A DNA stretch of 64,000 nucleotides from Erysipelothrix rhusiopathiae (GCF_900637845.1 NZ_LR134439.1:1116001-1180000), one strand, 5' to 3'. Positions 28,513 through 37,592 are shown, counted from the first letter of the stretch. The notes: a model not told the origin generated them from the sequence alone. Made by a program: numbers and translations.

Positions 28513-30352
28513 AGAAGAAGAGCAATTCACTTCAGAAAAATTAGATGTGGGACTTTGGAAGAAAATCCTAAAGATGTTACTTGAAAATAAGAAGAATCTA
28601 TTTTTAGCTTTATTTTTTGTTTTGTTGGAAGCGGTTATTGGAGTCATCCTACCGGTTCTAAATCGTTACGCCATTGATGTTTTCTATCAAGGGCATGGAT
28701 CAACCGAAACGATTTTGAAGTTTACGCTACTTTATGGAGGCTTGGTTGCGGTTCAAGCATTTTTAATTTACGAGTTCATCTATCGCAGTGGTCTTATTGA
28801 GATGGATATTAGTTATCAAATCCGTCAAAATGTTATGGAGAAACTTCAGACGCTTCCCTTTTCGTACTATGATAAAACGCCAACAGGATGGATTATGGCT
28901 CGGATGACCAGTGATGTATCACGACTATCCGAAATACTTTCCTGGAGTTTTAATGACCTTGTATGGGGGTTTTTGGTGATGATCTTGTTACTGATTGTGA
29001 TGTTTACTGTAAATTGGAAACTCGCTCTAATTATCCTTGTAATCGTACCGATGGTTTACTTTGTGAGTGCTTGGTTTCAAAAGCGCATTCTTCAAAACTA
29101 TCGCAGTGTTCGTGCTGAAAATTCAAAAATAACACACGGATTCAGTGAAGGGATTACCGGCGCAAAGACCACAAAGACAATGGGCTTGGAAGCGATACAT
29201 TATAGTGAATTTAAAAATAACACGATGGCAATGCGCTCCAAATCGATTCATGCTGTTATTCTGAGTGCACTTTATATGCCTTTGATTACCCTTATTTCTT
29301 CACTGGGAAATGCTGGCATTATTTACGTTGGGGGTAACATGGCATTACAAGGTGTTATCCAAATTGGGACTTTAATATTATTTACCCAGTATGCAGAACG
29401 GTTCTTTGAACCGTTACGAAACATCAGTAACGTGTTTGCACAATTACAAATGGCGCAGGCTTCTGCGGAACGTGTACTCTCATTGTTGGAACAAGATTCA
29501 ACGCTCGTTGATCGTCCAGATGTTATTGAAAAGTACGGAACCATCTTAAATCCCAACGAATCCGTTTATGAACCAATAGTGGGAGATATTGAATTTAAAG
29601 ATGTTGATTTTTATTATCAGGCATCAGAGCCTATCCTAAATAAATTTAATCTGACCGTGCAACCGAAGCAACGCATTGCTTTAGTCGGTGAAACGGGAAG
29701 TGGTAAATCGACGATTGTTAACTTAATATGTCGTTTTTATGAACCGATTTCTGGTTCGATACTGATTGATGGTGTTGATTATCGAGATCGCTCGATTGGC
29801 TGGCTTCATTCTCACCTTGGATATGTCTTGCAAGCACCGCATCTTTTCTCTGGATCTGTTCGAGATAATATTGCCTATGGAAAACCAGACGCATCGGATG
29901 AAGACGTGATAAAGGCTTCAAAACTTGTTGATGCGCATCGCTTCATCATGGAACTCGAAGATGGTTATCAAACGGATGTTGGTGAAGGAGGAAACCGATT
30001 GTCTACGGGACAAAAACAGTTAATTTCGTTTGCACGAGCAATACTTGTTGATCCATCAATCTTTATTCTCGATGAAGCAACAGCTTCAATCGATACAGAA
30101 ACTGAGGCCATCATTCAGAATGCAGTCGAAACGGTACTTAAAGAGAAAACAAGTTTCATAATCGCTCACCGTCTTTCAACGATTGTGAATGCAGATCGAA
30201 TTCTTGTCATTGATAAAGGTCAGATACTGGAAGATGGAAATCATCACAGTCTTATGAGCCAAAAAGGACGATATTACGAACTCTATATGAACCAGTTTAA
30301 CGAGAAAAATCAAACAAATATGATGAATACACTAACACCTATTTCCGAATAG
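28502..30352 (+). CDS. Heterodimeric ABC exporter subunit 2 (catalytic Glu present)
   Basis: A 616-residue half-transporter. ATG 28502 (MSYREEEQF) follows AAAGGAGGTG. The membrane part covers about residues 30-340. Walker A is GETGSGKST and Walker B FILDEATASID with catalytic Glu. The signature is altered to LSTGQKQL, and the H-loop is IIAHRLST. The altered signature and the partner's Asp together give one consensus and one degenerate ATP site, the rule for this transporter class. A terminator overlaps its stop codon. Confidence 0.87.
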   Translation: MSYREEEQFTSEKLDVGLWKKILKMLLENKKNLFLALFFVLLEAVIGVILPVLNRYAIDVFYQGHGSTETILKFTLLYGGLVAVQAFLIYEFIYRSGLIEMDISYQIRQNVMEKLQTLPFSYYDKTPTGWIMARMTSDVSRLSEILSWSFNDLVWGFLVMILLLIVMFTVNWKLALIILVIVPMVYFVSAWFQKRILQNYRSVRAENSKITHGFSEGITGAKTTKTMGLEAIHYSEFKNNTMAMRSKSIHAVILSALYMPLITLISSLGNAGIIYVGGNMALQGVIQIGTLILFTQYAERFFEPLRNISNVFAQLQMAQASAERVLSLLEQDSTLVDRPDVIEKYGTILNPNESVYEPIVGDIEFKDVDFYYQASEPILNKFNLTVQPKQRIALVGETGSGKSTIVNLICRFYEPISGSILIDGVDYRDRSIGWLHSHLGYVLQAPHLFSGSVRDNIAYGKPDASDEDVIKASKLVDAHRFIMELEDGYQTDVGEGGNRLSTGQKQLISFARAILVDPSIFILDEATASIDTETEAIIQNAVETVLKEKTSFIIAHRLSTIVNADRILVIDKGQILEDGNHHSLMSQKGRYYELYMNQFNEKNQTNMMNTLTPISE

Positions 30353-30360
30353 GTGTTTTT
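30334..30360 (+). terminator. Terminator of the first ABC exporter operon
   Basis: AACACCTATT, TCCG loop, AATAGGTGTT and T residues; the stop codon TAG 30350-30352 lies inside the stem. Confidence 0.85.
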
Positions 30361-30370
30361 ATCGCAATTC

Positions 30371-30399
30371 TTGTCATCTTGAATATTCGCTATCATAAT
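30371..30399 (+). promoter_or_regulatory. Promoter of the M42 peptidase transcript
   Basis: TTGTCA (30371-30376), 17-base spacer, CATAAT (30394-30399). A second -10-like TATGAT lies at 30425-30430. Confidence 0.5.
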
Positions 30400-30406
30400 T
30401 CGTGTC

Positions 30407-30605
30407 CTATAGAAATCTTTGTGATATGATAGTTTAGAAAAAAGAGGCTCTTTCATTCCCACCAATTGACGTTACATGTGGTTAATGATTCGTTTTTTTG
30501 AGGATTTAGTCACGTCATTGTAAGATGTTGTAGTACATAATAATTACCATCTTAATACTGTAAGATTATTGGATTAAAGTTAGGGTCTAGAAATAGGAGA
30601 ATGAT
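30407..30605 (+). promoter_or_regulatory. Long structured leader upstream of the M42 peptidase gene
   Basis: About 200 untranslated bases. CAATTGACGT (30463-30472) pairs with ACGTCATTG (30512-30520) around an inner TGGTTAA/TTAGTC helix. Further on, CATCTTA (30548-30554) can pair either with TAAGATG upstream (30521-30527) or, as ATCTTA, with TAAGAT downstream (30561-30566), so two folds exclude each other. I recognise no known riboswitch and no terminator here. A small RNA encoded in the gap is the alternative. Confidence 0.4.
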
Positions 30606-31715
30606 ATGAAGAAAAATATTACGCTTGAAGAAGCATATGGTGATGTAAACTTAGAAATGCTTGCTGATTTTACGCTTACAAATGGTATCTCAGGTCATGA
30701 AAAAGATGTTGCAAATGTTTTTAAATCATGGGTTGAAGAAAGTGCAGATGACATCTGCTTTGACAATCTTGGATCGATTATTGCTCATAAAAAAGGTGCT
30801 GAAAATGGACCTAAAATTATGTTAGCGGGTCACATTGATGAAGTTGGTTTCCTTGTTCGAAGCATTGATGATAATGGTTTCTTACGAATTCATCCTGTTG
30901 GTGGATGGTGGCCACATGTGTTATTATCACAACCAGTCACAATTCAAACACGTGATGGAAAGATGTATGTTGGTGTTACGGGATCAAAAGCACCTCATGG
31001 TATGACTCCTGCAGTTCGTAACAAAGTTATGGATATTACAGAAGTGTTTGTTGATCTGGGTGTCGCATCAAAAGATGAAGTTGAATTATTAGGAATCCAA
31101 GTTGGGGATACTGTAACGCCAAAGTCAGATTTTCATGTTCTCGCAAATCCTAACTTCTTAATGTCAAAAGCATGGGATGACCGTATCGGTGCTGCAATTG
31201 TTGTGGATGTTATGAGACAGCTTAAAGATGTTCAAACAGCATCACACATTTATTCAGTTGGTACAGTACAAGAAGAAGTGGGATTACGTGGAGCTCGTAC
31301 TGCTGCACAAACAATTAACCCTGATATTGCTTTTGCTGTTGATGTCACCATCGCAACAGATACACCAGGTGAAGACAACCGTATTAAAATGGGTGTTGGT
31401 GCCACTTTAGAAGTAATGGATGGCTCTGTAATTGGTCATAAAGGACTTCTTTACTACCTTCAAGATTTAGCAGAAGAAATGAACATTGATACACAATTTG
31501 AAATCTTAGCTGCTGGGGGAACGGATTCCGGAGAAATCCATAAAGTTCATGATGGTGTTATTACGTTAACCCTTTCAATCCCTGCACGTTATATTCACTC
31601 GCATTTAGGAATTATTCATCGTAAAGATTACGCAGACACAGTTGCTCTCATTACTGAATTCTGTAAACGATGCGATGCGGATGTGCTTGAATCCTTACAA
31701 AACTACAAAAGATAA
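30606..31715 (+). CDS. M42 family metallo-aminopeptidase (glutamyl aminopeptidase/FrvX type)
   Basis: A 369-residue cytoplasmic aminopeptidase of the tetrahedral M42 type. Metal-binding elements are AGHIDEVGF (about residue 79), AWDDRIG (about 198), VQEEVGLRGA with catalytic Glu (about 223), and VDVTIATDTPG. Length is typical. It trims N-terminal residues from peptides and fits beside the PepF and M24 peptidases as part of peptide catabolism. TAGGAGAATGAT precedes the ATG. The unusually long leader suggests post-transcriptional control. Confidence 0.9.
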   Translation: MKKNITLEEAYGDVNLEMLADFTLTNGISGHEKDVANVFKSWVEESADDICFDNLGSIIAHKKGAENGPKIMLAGHIDEVGFLVRSIDDNGFLRIHPVGGWWPHVLLSQPVTIQTRDGKMYVGVTGSKAPHGMTPAVRNKVMDITEVFVDLGVASKDEVELLGIQVGDTVTPKSDFHVLANPNFLMSKAWDDRIGAAIVVDVMRQLKDVQTASHIYSVGTVQEEVGLRGARTAAQTINPDIAFAVDVTIATDTPGEDNRIKMGVGATLEVMDGSVIGHKGLLYYLQDLAEEMNIDTQFEILAAGGTDSGEIHKVHDGVITLTLSIPARYIHSHLGIIHRKDYADTVALITEFCKRCDADVLESLQNYKR

Positions 31716-31736
31716 GTCTATGACTTATCTTTTTTT
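31707..31736 (+). terminator. Terminator of the M42 peptidase gene
   Basis: AGATAAGTC (31710-31718), TAT loop, GACTTATCT (31722-31730) and T run, overlapping the stop codon. Confidence 0.87.
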
Positions 31737-31766
31737 CAGTTATAATAGAATAAAGTGAGGTAGTGT

Positions 31767-32174
31767 ATGCTTAAAGAAACAGTTTTTATTGAGGCTCCTT
31801 TAGAAGAAGCCTGGGATCGATTCGAACTTGAATTCGCAAAACTCTTCAAGTGCAGTCCTAAAAAAATGCTTCATCGCGAAATGAAGGCAAAGGTTAAAAC
31901 TATGAATGGACGGGAAATTGAATTGAAGCAACGTGTTATCATTCATGATCGCTATAAACATTTTGCTTTTATATCGGAAAACCCTAAAGAAAACGTAACA
32001 ACGCATTATGAATTTTTTGAGGACAAAGATGGAACCTTTATATCATCGTATGATGAAAAGAGTAAAGGTGAAATGGTGTATCGCCTTCCTTTTGTAAAAC
32101 AAAAAGTTCGAAAACAGCTTAAAGGTCGTCTTCAACAGATTAAATTCATGATAGAAACAGAAAAGGGAGCATAG
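31767..32174 (+). CDS. SRPBCC-like small protein (DUF3284-like)
   Basis: A 135-residue soluble protein. The start LKETVFIEAPLEEAWDRF resembles the beta-strand plus helix opening of START/SRPBCC folds. The middle (QRVIIHDRYKHFAFISENPKENVTTHYEF) and basic C-terminal helix (VKQKVRKQLKGRLQQIKFMIE) fit DUF3284-type members. No enzyme motif is visible. GTGAGGTAG precedes ATG 31767. It converges with the GntR regulator gene and shares a terminator with it. Confidence 0.65.
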   Translation: MLKETVFIEAPLEEAWDRFELEFAKLFKCSPKKMLHREMKAKVKTMNGREIELKQRVIIHDRYKHFAFISENPKENVTTHYEFFEDKDGTFISSYDEKSKGEMVYRLPFVKQKVRKQLKGRLQQIKFMIETEKGA

Positions 32175-32183
32175 CTCCCTTTT
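32161..32183. terminator. Bidirectional terminator between the SRPBCC-like and GntR genes
   Basis: AAAAGGGAGC, ATA loop, GCTCCCTTTT. Confidence 0.82.
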
Positions 32184-32889
32184 AAATTGGACTGGATAAT
32201 TTTAAGAATCGTGCATATTTATAATGATGGTAGTCAATTGAATAATCGAAAATTTCTCCGTTTTTAAGCATGGCTTTACTGGTCGTCTTTAAAGCAGGGT
32301 CGCCTTGATGAAGTCCAAGTAACTCAGCATTAATATCATCTAAAGAACATGCTTCGATTAGGCGGTCAATATAGCCAACTTCTTGTCTAAGACCTTCTTG
32401 AATATAGGAATATATAGAACTTTCAATGATTTCTCGATTGAGATAGGGAATTAAATTACGATTGAAATATGAATATTCGACAACCCACCGGTTTCCATCC
32501 ACAATTCGTAGCCGATTCACAAAATACAATTGGGTACCCACTTCGCAATTCATCTCGATGGCAATCTCACGATCGGCGCTAATCTCTTGAAAATCCAAGA
32601 TTTTCGTTTCAATACGATTCTTTTTATGATTTGAAGATAAACCGTGAAAGTTTTCTAAGTTTATCGCATTAATGTGGTCCACATCACGAACAAACATACC
32701 ACTCCCTTGAACGGAAATAATATAACCTTGTCGTGACAGGAGGGCAATGGCTTTTCGAATGGTATTTCGACTCACATTAAATTCCTGCATCAACGCTTCT
32801 TCTGTAGGGATTTTTGTATTAGATGGATAGATACCATCCATAATACGATCTTCTATTATAGTACTAATCATACGATACTTATGTGACAT
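32182..32889 (-). CDS. GntR-family regulator with UTRA domain (HutC/TreR type)
   Basis: A 235-residue transcription factor. The N-terminal winged helix (residues about 5-70) carries KIPTEEALMQEFNVSRNTIRKAIALLSRQGYI. An effector-binding UTRA domain follows (about 90-230), ending in IDYHHYKYARFLKLSSP. Such regulators usually sense phosphosugars or amino acid derivatives. No sugar operon is directly adjacent, so the target is unclear; the Ugp-type operon is 12 kb away. The gene is divergent from ppiB. Confidence 0.88.
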   Translation of the reverse strand: MSHKYRMISTIIEDRIMDGIYPSNTKIPTEEALMQEFNVSRNTIRKAIALLSRQGYIISVQGSGMFVRDVDHINAINLENFHGLSSNHKKNRIETKILDFQEISADREIAIEMNCEVGTQLYFVNRLRIVDGNRWVVEYSYFNRNLIPYLNREIIESSIYSYIQEGLRQEVGYIDRLIEACSLDDINAELLGLHQGDPALKTTSKAMLKNGEIFDYSIDYHHYKYARFLKLSSPI

Positions 32890-32947
32890 AATGTGCTCCT
32901 TTATCTCAATTATACCATGGTCTAAGAAAAGTAACGCAAACGCTCTG

Positions 32948-32972
32948 TAAGGATTGATGATATTAATCCTTA
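32948..32972. promoter_or_regulatory. Inverted repeat in the GntR-ppiB intergenic region
   Basis: TAAGGATT (32948-32955), nine bases, AATCCTTA (32965-32972). It is a candidate operator or hairpin upstream of the GntR gene; a second short repeat AAAAGT/ACTTTT lies near 33052. Confidence 0.35.
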
Positions 32973-33094
32973 TAAATAAAATTTTTAGGTTTTGGACTCT
33001 TGATGTTGGAATAGATTAATTCGCCTTATGCTTTCAAGAATTCCTCCTAGTAAAAGTATAGCACTTTTGCTATGATTGTCACGGAGGTATTTTT

Positions 33095-33574
33095 ATGACA
33101 CAAACAATTAAAATTACAATGAATAATGGTAAAACCATGACAGCAGAACTTTATGAAGACATTGCGCCTAAAACAGTCGCAAACTTTGTGAAGTTGATTG
33201 AAGATAAGTTTTATGATGGTTTGATTTTTCACCGTGTAATTCCTGGATTTATGATTCAAGGTGGATGCCCTAATGGAACTGGAATGGGTGGTCCGGGTTA
33301 TGAAATCGAAGGCGAATTTACTTCAAACGGTTTTAAAAATGATTTAGTACACAGTAAAGGTGTTTTATCAATGGCACGTGCGATGGATCCAAACAGTGCT
33401 GGAAGTCAATTCTTTATCATGGCTGAAGATGCACCGCATTTAGATGGTCAATATGCAAGTTTTGGTAAACTTGTGGATGGACTTGATGTTGTTGATGAGA
33501 TCGTGCATGTTAAACGTGATCGTAACGATAAGCCAACAGAACCTCAAATCATTAAAACAATCGAATTAATCTAA
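33095..33574 (+). CDS. ppiB: Cyclophilin-type peptidyl-prolyl cis-trans isomerase
   Basis: A 159-residue cytoplasmic cyclophilin. Conserved elements are FHRVIPGFMIQGGCPNGTG near residue 48-66, MARAMDPNSAGSQFFI near 94-109 and YASFGKLVDG near 124-133. Active-site Arg (in FHRV), Phe and Gln residues are present. No signal peptide. CACGGAGG precedes the ATG. It is a monocistronic unit ending in a hairpin at 33576-33606. Confidence 0.95.
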   Translation: MTQTIKITMNNGKTMTAELYEDIAPKTVANFVKLIEDKFYDGLIFHRVIPGFMIQGGCPNGTGMGGPGYEIEGEFTSNGFKNDLVHSKGVLSMARAMDPNSAGSQFFIMAEDAPHLDGQYASFGKLVDGLDVVDEIVHVKRDRNDKPTEPQIIKTIELI

Positions 33575-33575
33575 T

Positions 33576-33606
33576 AAAGGAAGGTGTATGATGCACCTTT
33601 TCTTTA
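33576..33606 (+). terminator. Terminator of ppiB
   Basis: AAGGTG/CACCTT stem with a TATGATG loop, extended by AAAGG and followed by TTCTTT. Confidence 0.7.
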
Positions 33607-33683
33607 TTCCAAAGGTAATAGGAATTGTCTGTATTTTATAGTATAATACCCCGTGTATATAAAGCCTTTCAAGGAGGTTATGA

Positions 33684-34829
33684 ATGAAGAAAAAACTTGA
33701 TTATATATTAAAGCACAATAAAATATTGTTGATTGTATTTACAAAGACGCTTTCGATGATTTTCCGATTCGTCGGTTTATTTATTCGCACTGAAGAAAAT
33801 TTAATCTTAATTTCCGCTAATTCACGCGGATATAATGATAGTCCTCGTGCAATCTATGAATATATGAAAAAAGACCCCAAATATGCTCAGTATCGCTTTG
33901 TGTGGGCTGTTGATGATGTTACGCAAACAATTGAAGGGGCAGAACTTGTTAAAGCGGATACGTGGCAATATTTCAAGACTGCTTTGAAAGCACAATATTG
34001 GATTACCAGTGTTAATATTGAACGAGGTTTGCATTTTAAAAAGAAAAAGACGGTCTTTCTTAATACATGGCATGGCGTTGCAATTAATGAAATGGGAAAT
34101 GCCGTAGCAGGACGTACTGATTTTGATTGGTCTGACACAGATTATATTTGTTATAGTGCAGAAAATGAAAGACCGATTTATTATCGTGACTTTAATGCGC
34201 GTCCAGAGTCAATGATTCCTACAGGTCTTCCACGTAATGATGAGTTGTATCATGTGGATCCTAATAAAGTCATTGAAATTAAGAAAAACTTGAACATTCC
34301 AGAAGATAAGAAAGTGATTCTATACGCACCGACATGGCGTGATAGTGAAGATTTTGGTAAGAGTTATCAAATCAAGCCACCGATTGATTGTGATGTTTGG
34401 AAAAAAGCTTTGGGCGATGAGTATGTTGTGATTTTAAGAACCCACCCTTATACCAACGAATTGATGGGTGTTACCTTTGATGATTTCTTCTTTGATGGAA
34501 CGATGTATCCTCGTGTTAATGACTTGATGATGATTTCAGATATGCTTATCTCAGATTACTCAAGTATTATCTTTGATTATTGTGTTCTTGAAAGACCTGT
34601 AATCTGTTTTGGTTATGATTATGAAGCGTATGCTGAAAAACGTGGATTCTATATTGACTTAGAGACAGTGATTCCAAGCGGTATCATTCGAGATGAAACA
34701 CATCTCATTGAGCACATTAAATCGATGGACTATGAAGAACAAGTTGCAAAGACAAAAGTGATGAAAGAAAATCATGTCACCTATGGCGGTAATGCCACTG
34801 AACAGATTGTTAATGCTGTATTTGGATAA
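33684..34829 (+). CDS. CDP-glycerol glycerophosphotransferase family protein (TagB/TagF type)
   Basis: A 381-residue enzyme of teichoic-acid-type polymer synthesis. The family core is visible: NTWHGVAINEMG (about 128-140), APTWRDSEDFG (about 212-222), LRTHPY (about 252) and MISDMLISDYSSIIFDYCVLERPVICF (about 283-310). The length equals the primase TagB or a catalytic domain of TagF without its N-terminal half. A basic N-terminus with a hydrophobic stretch probably anchors it at the inner membrane face. AAGGAGG precedes ATG 33684. No other wall-polymer genes flank it. Confidence 0.88.
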   Translation: MKKKLDYILKHNKILLIVFTKTLSMIFRFVGLFIRTEENLILISANSRGYNDSPRAIYEYMKKDPKYAQYRFVWAVDDVTQTIEGAELVKADTWQYFKTALKAQYWITSVNIERGLHFKKKKTVFLNTWHGVAINEMGNAVAGRTDFDWSDTDYICYSAENERPIYYRDFNARPESMIPTGLPRNDELYHVDPNKVIEIKKNLNIPEDKKVILYAPTWRDSEDFGKSYQIKPPIDCDVWKKALGDEYVVILRTHPYTNELMGVTFDDFFFDGTMYPRVNDLMMISDMLISDYSSIIFDYCVLERPVICFGYDYEAYAEKRGFYIDLETVIPSGIIRDETHLIEHIKSMDYEEQVAKTKVMKENHVTYGGNATEQIVNAVFG

Positions 34830-34832
34830 ATT

Positions 34833-34866
34833 AAAAAGCTGGTCCTTTAACGACCAGCTTTTTTTT
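34833..34866 (+). terminator. Terminator of the glycerophosphotransferase gene
   Basis: AAAAAGCTGGTC, seven-base loop, GACCAGCTTTTTTTT. Confidence 0.92.
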
Positions 34867-34870
34867 ATTT

Positions 34871-34894
34871 AAAAAAAGGCAGCCATTGGCTGCC
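34871..34894 (-). terminator. Terminator of the M24 peptidase gene
   Basis: On the minus strand GGCAGCC, AAT loop, GGCTGCC and seven T residues. It lies about 105 bases past the stop of the gene at 35000. Confidence 0.8.
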
Positions 34895-34999
34895 AAATGC
34901 TTTGAGGGGATGTAAAGCATTACAATCTTATGACTGCATATACATCATACCTTCTAAAGATACAGATGTAAATTAATACGAGTTCATTTCACAAGTGTT

Positions 35000-36046
35000 T
35001 CACTTTTTAATATCGGTAAACTCTTTTTTACATTGATTCATTACAAAGACACCATCCTTTGTAACGTGTACAAGGTCTTCAATTCGGATGCCACCTTTAC
35101 CAGGAATATAGATTCCCGGCTCGATTGAAAAACACATTCCGGGTTCAATGATTCGATCGTTTTTGGAAGAAACATCGAGGTTTTCATGACACTCAATACC
35201 AATTCCATGTCCTGTACGATGTACAAAGTAAGGACCATATCCAGCTGCTTCAATAACAGCGCGGGTTGCTTTATCAACATCCGACAAACGTGACCCTGGC
35301 TTTACTGCATCAATACCCGCTTTATTTGCGGCTAGTACGATTTTATAGAGATGTTCCATCTCAGGGTTTTCGCCCATAAAGAAGCATCGTGTCATATCGG
35401 AACAATAGTCTTGATATATGCCACCCATGTCAATCAGTACTACATCGTCTTCGCGTAAGGTGCGACTTGATGGAACACCGTGGGGATCTGCAATGTTTTC
35501 AGTAAACAGTACGATGGGTTCAAAACTTACCCCCGTTAACGGTGGTGTACTTTGCTTTTCGCGAACAATTTCAGCGAGTTCAATTTCAGTCATACCAACT
35601 TTAAGCAAAGATTCCATTTCGAGCATAATGCGATCATTATGATGGGATGCTTCAATGAGTGTAGCGAGCTCTAGTTCATCTTTAAGCGTACGGATTTGTT
35701 CGAGGTAAGTGGAACCATTAACAACCTTGTATCCTTTATTAATGAACGGGATTAAAAAGCGAGAAGCCCAATTTCCATCAACTGCGATATGTTTATGTGT
35801 GAGATAGTTTTCAATGAGTGATGTCGTATCATCACCATCTTCATAAACAATAGTTTTTATATCTTTGGGTGCTTCAAAAAGTTTGTTTAAAAACAAGATG
35901 GGTTCATGGTCTTTTCCGACCAAAAGTGCAATCATGCGTTCACCAACGTCAAAACGATGGCCAGTATAGTAAAAAATCATCATTTTATCTGAGATAATCA
36001 GCTGTGATTCCTGCATTAGATTTGTTAGTTTATCGATTCTTTTCAT
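35000..36046 (-). CDS. Xaa-Pro aminopeptidase/dipeptidase (M24 family)
   Basis: A 348-residue cytoplasmic metallopeptidase that removes residues next to proline. ATG at 36046 (MKRIDK) follows AAAGGAG; longer in-frame starts overlap that site. The N-terminal creatinase-like domain covers about 1-125. The catalytic pita-bread domain has metal ligands in DMGGIYQDYCSDMTR (about 211-225), HRTGHGIGIECHE (about 283-295), EPGIYIPGKGG and RIEDL. Complete and of normal length. Confidence 0.92.
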   Translation of the reverse strand: MKRIDKLTNLMQESQLIISDKMMIFYYTGHRFDVGERMIALLVGKDHEPILFLNKLFEAPKDIKTIVYEDGDDTTSLIENYLTHKHIAVDGNWASRFLIPFINKGYKVVNGSTYLEQIRTLKDELELATLIEASHHNDRIMLEMESLLKVGMTEIELAEIVREKQSTPPLTGVSFEPIVLFTENIADPHGVPSSRTLREDDVVLIDMGGIYQDYCSDMTRCFFMGENPEMEHLYKIVLAANKAGIDAVKPGSRLSDVDKATRAVIEAAGYGPYFVHRTGHGIGIECHENLDVSSKNDRIIEPGMCFSIEPGIYIPGKGGIRIEDLVHVTKDGVFVMNQCKKEFTDIKK

Positions 36047-36140
36047 AGTGTTACTCCTTTTCATCATTATACGCTTGGTATTAAGGCAAATGCAATGTAC
36101 ATATAAGTATGTTAGAATATGAAAGAAAGGATGATACTCT

Positions 36141-36497
36141 ATGAAACAAGGACATGAATCACAAGTTATTATCGTAAATCGTAATCCTTACGATTCCAGT
36201 ATTCAAATTGTCATACCGCCGTTTCGTCCGATAAATCTTTTTGAAATTGAAGATAATTTTGAAGAAGTCAAACTAGAAATCGAAACAAAAATTATGAACC
36301 AAGAGGTTGCTGAACGCATAGTTCTATTCGTTTCCGCTTTTAAAGAATCGATGGAAGAAGGGGATGTCTTACCAATTGTCGAGTATTTTATTTCCAGTGA
36401 TATTGAAAATATGGATCCTGATGAATTAAAGATGATCTTTGATGCAGTTAAAGAATTTATCACTCTGGTTAATGATGAGAATCGTTTAATGCATTAA
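36141..36497 (+). CDS. Hypothetical protein (118 aa)
   Basis: I do not recognise a family. The product is a small acidic protein without signal peptide or membrane segments, with a short N-terminal beta-like stretch (SQVIIVNRNPYDSSIQIVIPP) and a mostly helical C-terminal half rich in Glu, Asp and Met. GAAAGGATGAT precedes ATG 36141 at a good distance and a strong terminator follows, so it is very likely expressed alone. Confidence 0.7.
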   Translation: MKQGHESQVIIVNRNPYDSSIQIVIPPFRPINLFEIEDNFEEVKLEIETKIMNQEVAERIVLFVSAFKESMEEGDVLPIVEYFISSDIENMDPDELKMIFDAVKEFITLVNDENRLMH

Positions 36498-36523
36498 AAA
36501 ATCTCCTGCGGGAGATTTTTTTT
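36494..36523. terminator. Bidirectional terminator after the 118-aa gene
   Basis: AAAAAATCTCC, TGC loop, GGGAGATTTTTTT; also serves the convergent phosphatase gene. Confidence 0.9.
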
Positions 36524-37130
36524 ATTGGTAATGCGATGTATCATTACGGTAAATTAAATGAGTTCCGTCTTCATCAATGATGATTTTAGTGAGACTTGTT
36601 GAATCAAAATCTTCTTGATTAATAATGGACGTTAAGTCATGGTTTATAAAAAAATTCGTCAATACTTTAAGTGTGATTCTGTGGGATACAAGTGCGATCG
36701 TCTTGCCAACATATTGAGTCGTCAGGTTTTTGACCACGGGAGCGATGCGATTGTGAACATCTTCAAATCGTTCACCGGGACCAACAGGTGTGTAATGAAG
36801 GGGATCATTAAAAAATGCATACCATTGATCAGGATGCTGTTTTTTAACATCTTGATGTAGTTGCCCTTCCCAAACGCCCATTTCAATCTCTCGAATGCCT
36901 GGTTCTAATCGAATTGGTGTTTGTGGAAATACAAGTGCTGCAGTTTCTTGTGCTCGTTCACTGGTACTTACGATGACTTCATCAAAGTCTATTGATTCTA
37001 AACGTTTTTGAAGAAGCATTGCTTGTTCTTTTCCTTCAGCCGTTAAAGGTGAATTTTTAGAACCTTGCATTCGATGTTCTTGATTCCATAAAGTTTTTCC
37101 ATGGCGAATAAGATAAATTGTTGTTTTCAT
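36522..37130 (-). CDS. Histidine phosphatase (phosphoglycerate mutase-like) family protein
   Basis: A 202-residue enzyme. The RHGKTLWN motif with the phosphate-accepting His is at the N-terminus, the acid residue region REIEMGVWEG near 80-90, and the second His in ALVSHRITLKVL near 150. ATG at 37130 follows AGGAG. Length and motifs fit the broad-specificity CobC/PhoE-type phosphatases. The true glycolytic mutase of this window is gpmA at 62565. Substrate unknown. Confidence 0.85.
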   Translation of the reverse strand: MKTTIYLIRHGKTLWNQEHRMQGSKNSPLTAEGKEQAMLLQKRLESIDFDEVIVSTSERAQETAALVFPQTPIRLEPGIREIEMGVWEGQLHQDVKKQHPDQWYAFFNDPLHYTPVGPGERFEDVHNRIAPVVKNLTTQYVGKTIALVSHRITLKVLTNFFINHDLTSIINQEDFDSTSLTKIIIDEDGTHLIYRNDTSHYQ

Positions 37131-37154
37131 AATAACTCCTTGATTACAATTCAT

Positions 37155-37174
37155 AAAAAAAGCACATAAGTGCT
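37155..37174 (-). terminator. Short terminator after the DUF2721 gene
   Basis: On the minus strand AGCAC, TTAT loop, GTGCT, then seven T residues. The stem is only five pairs, so read-through into the phosphatase gene is possible. Confidence 0.55.
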
Positions 37175-37592
37175 AATTGTTTTCATTTTTATTTCTAATA
37201 TCTTGTAGCTGAATGGTAAGGGCTTCAATCGATATTGAAAGTTCTTTAAGTAGATAAACTAAAGAAATAACAAGAAGCACTAAACTGAGCGCAAATATGA
37301 TGTGAGAAAAAGTAACCATTGCTTCGTTATATTGTGCAAAAAGGGTTAGGAGCATACTGAGCACAGCTCCAATAAAACTCATTGCTCCGAGAACTTGCAT
37401 GGACTTTATATATTTCATGCGTTTTTGAAGGTTTATAATTTGTGCGAGAATCTGTTTATTCGGGGAATCTTGATGTTTTTCGTAGAGGTCACGAATGAGT
37501 CCAGCAAGCACGACAAAGCGATTTGTATAAGCAAGCATAAGCAGCGAAATTGCCGGAAAAATCATTGCGGGTGTTTGTAATGTGAATTCCAT
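37173..37592 (-). CDS. DUF2721 family membrane protein
   Basis: A 139-residue membrane protein. The N-terminal LQTPAMIFPAISLLMLAYTNRFVVLAGLIRDL is the hallmark segment of DUF2721. Two further hydrophobic stretches lie at about 68-90 and 95-115, with a charged C-terminal tail. AAAGGAG precedes the ATG at 37592. The function of the family is unknown. Confidence 0.85.
   Translation of the reverse strand: MEFTLQTPAMIFPAISLLMLAYTNRFVVLAGLIRDLYEKHQDSPNKQILAQIINLQKRMKYIKSMQVLGAMSFIGAVLSMLLTLFAQYNEAMVTFSHIIFALSLVLLVISLVYLLKELSISIEALTIQLQDIRNKNENN

Noticed and set aside
30407-30605. 6S RNA or SRP RNA in the gap before the M42 gene
   Set aside because: I could not find end-to-end pairing expected for 6S RNA, nor the conserved SRP core sequence.
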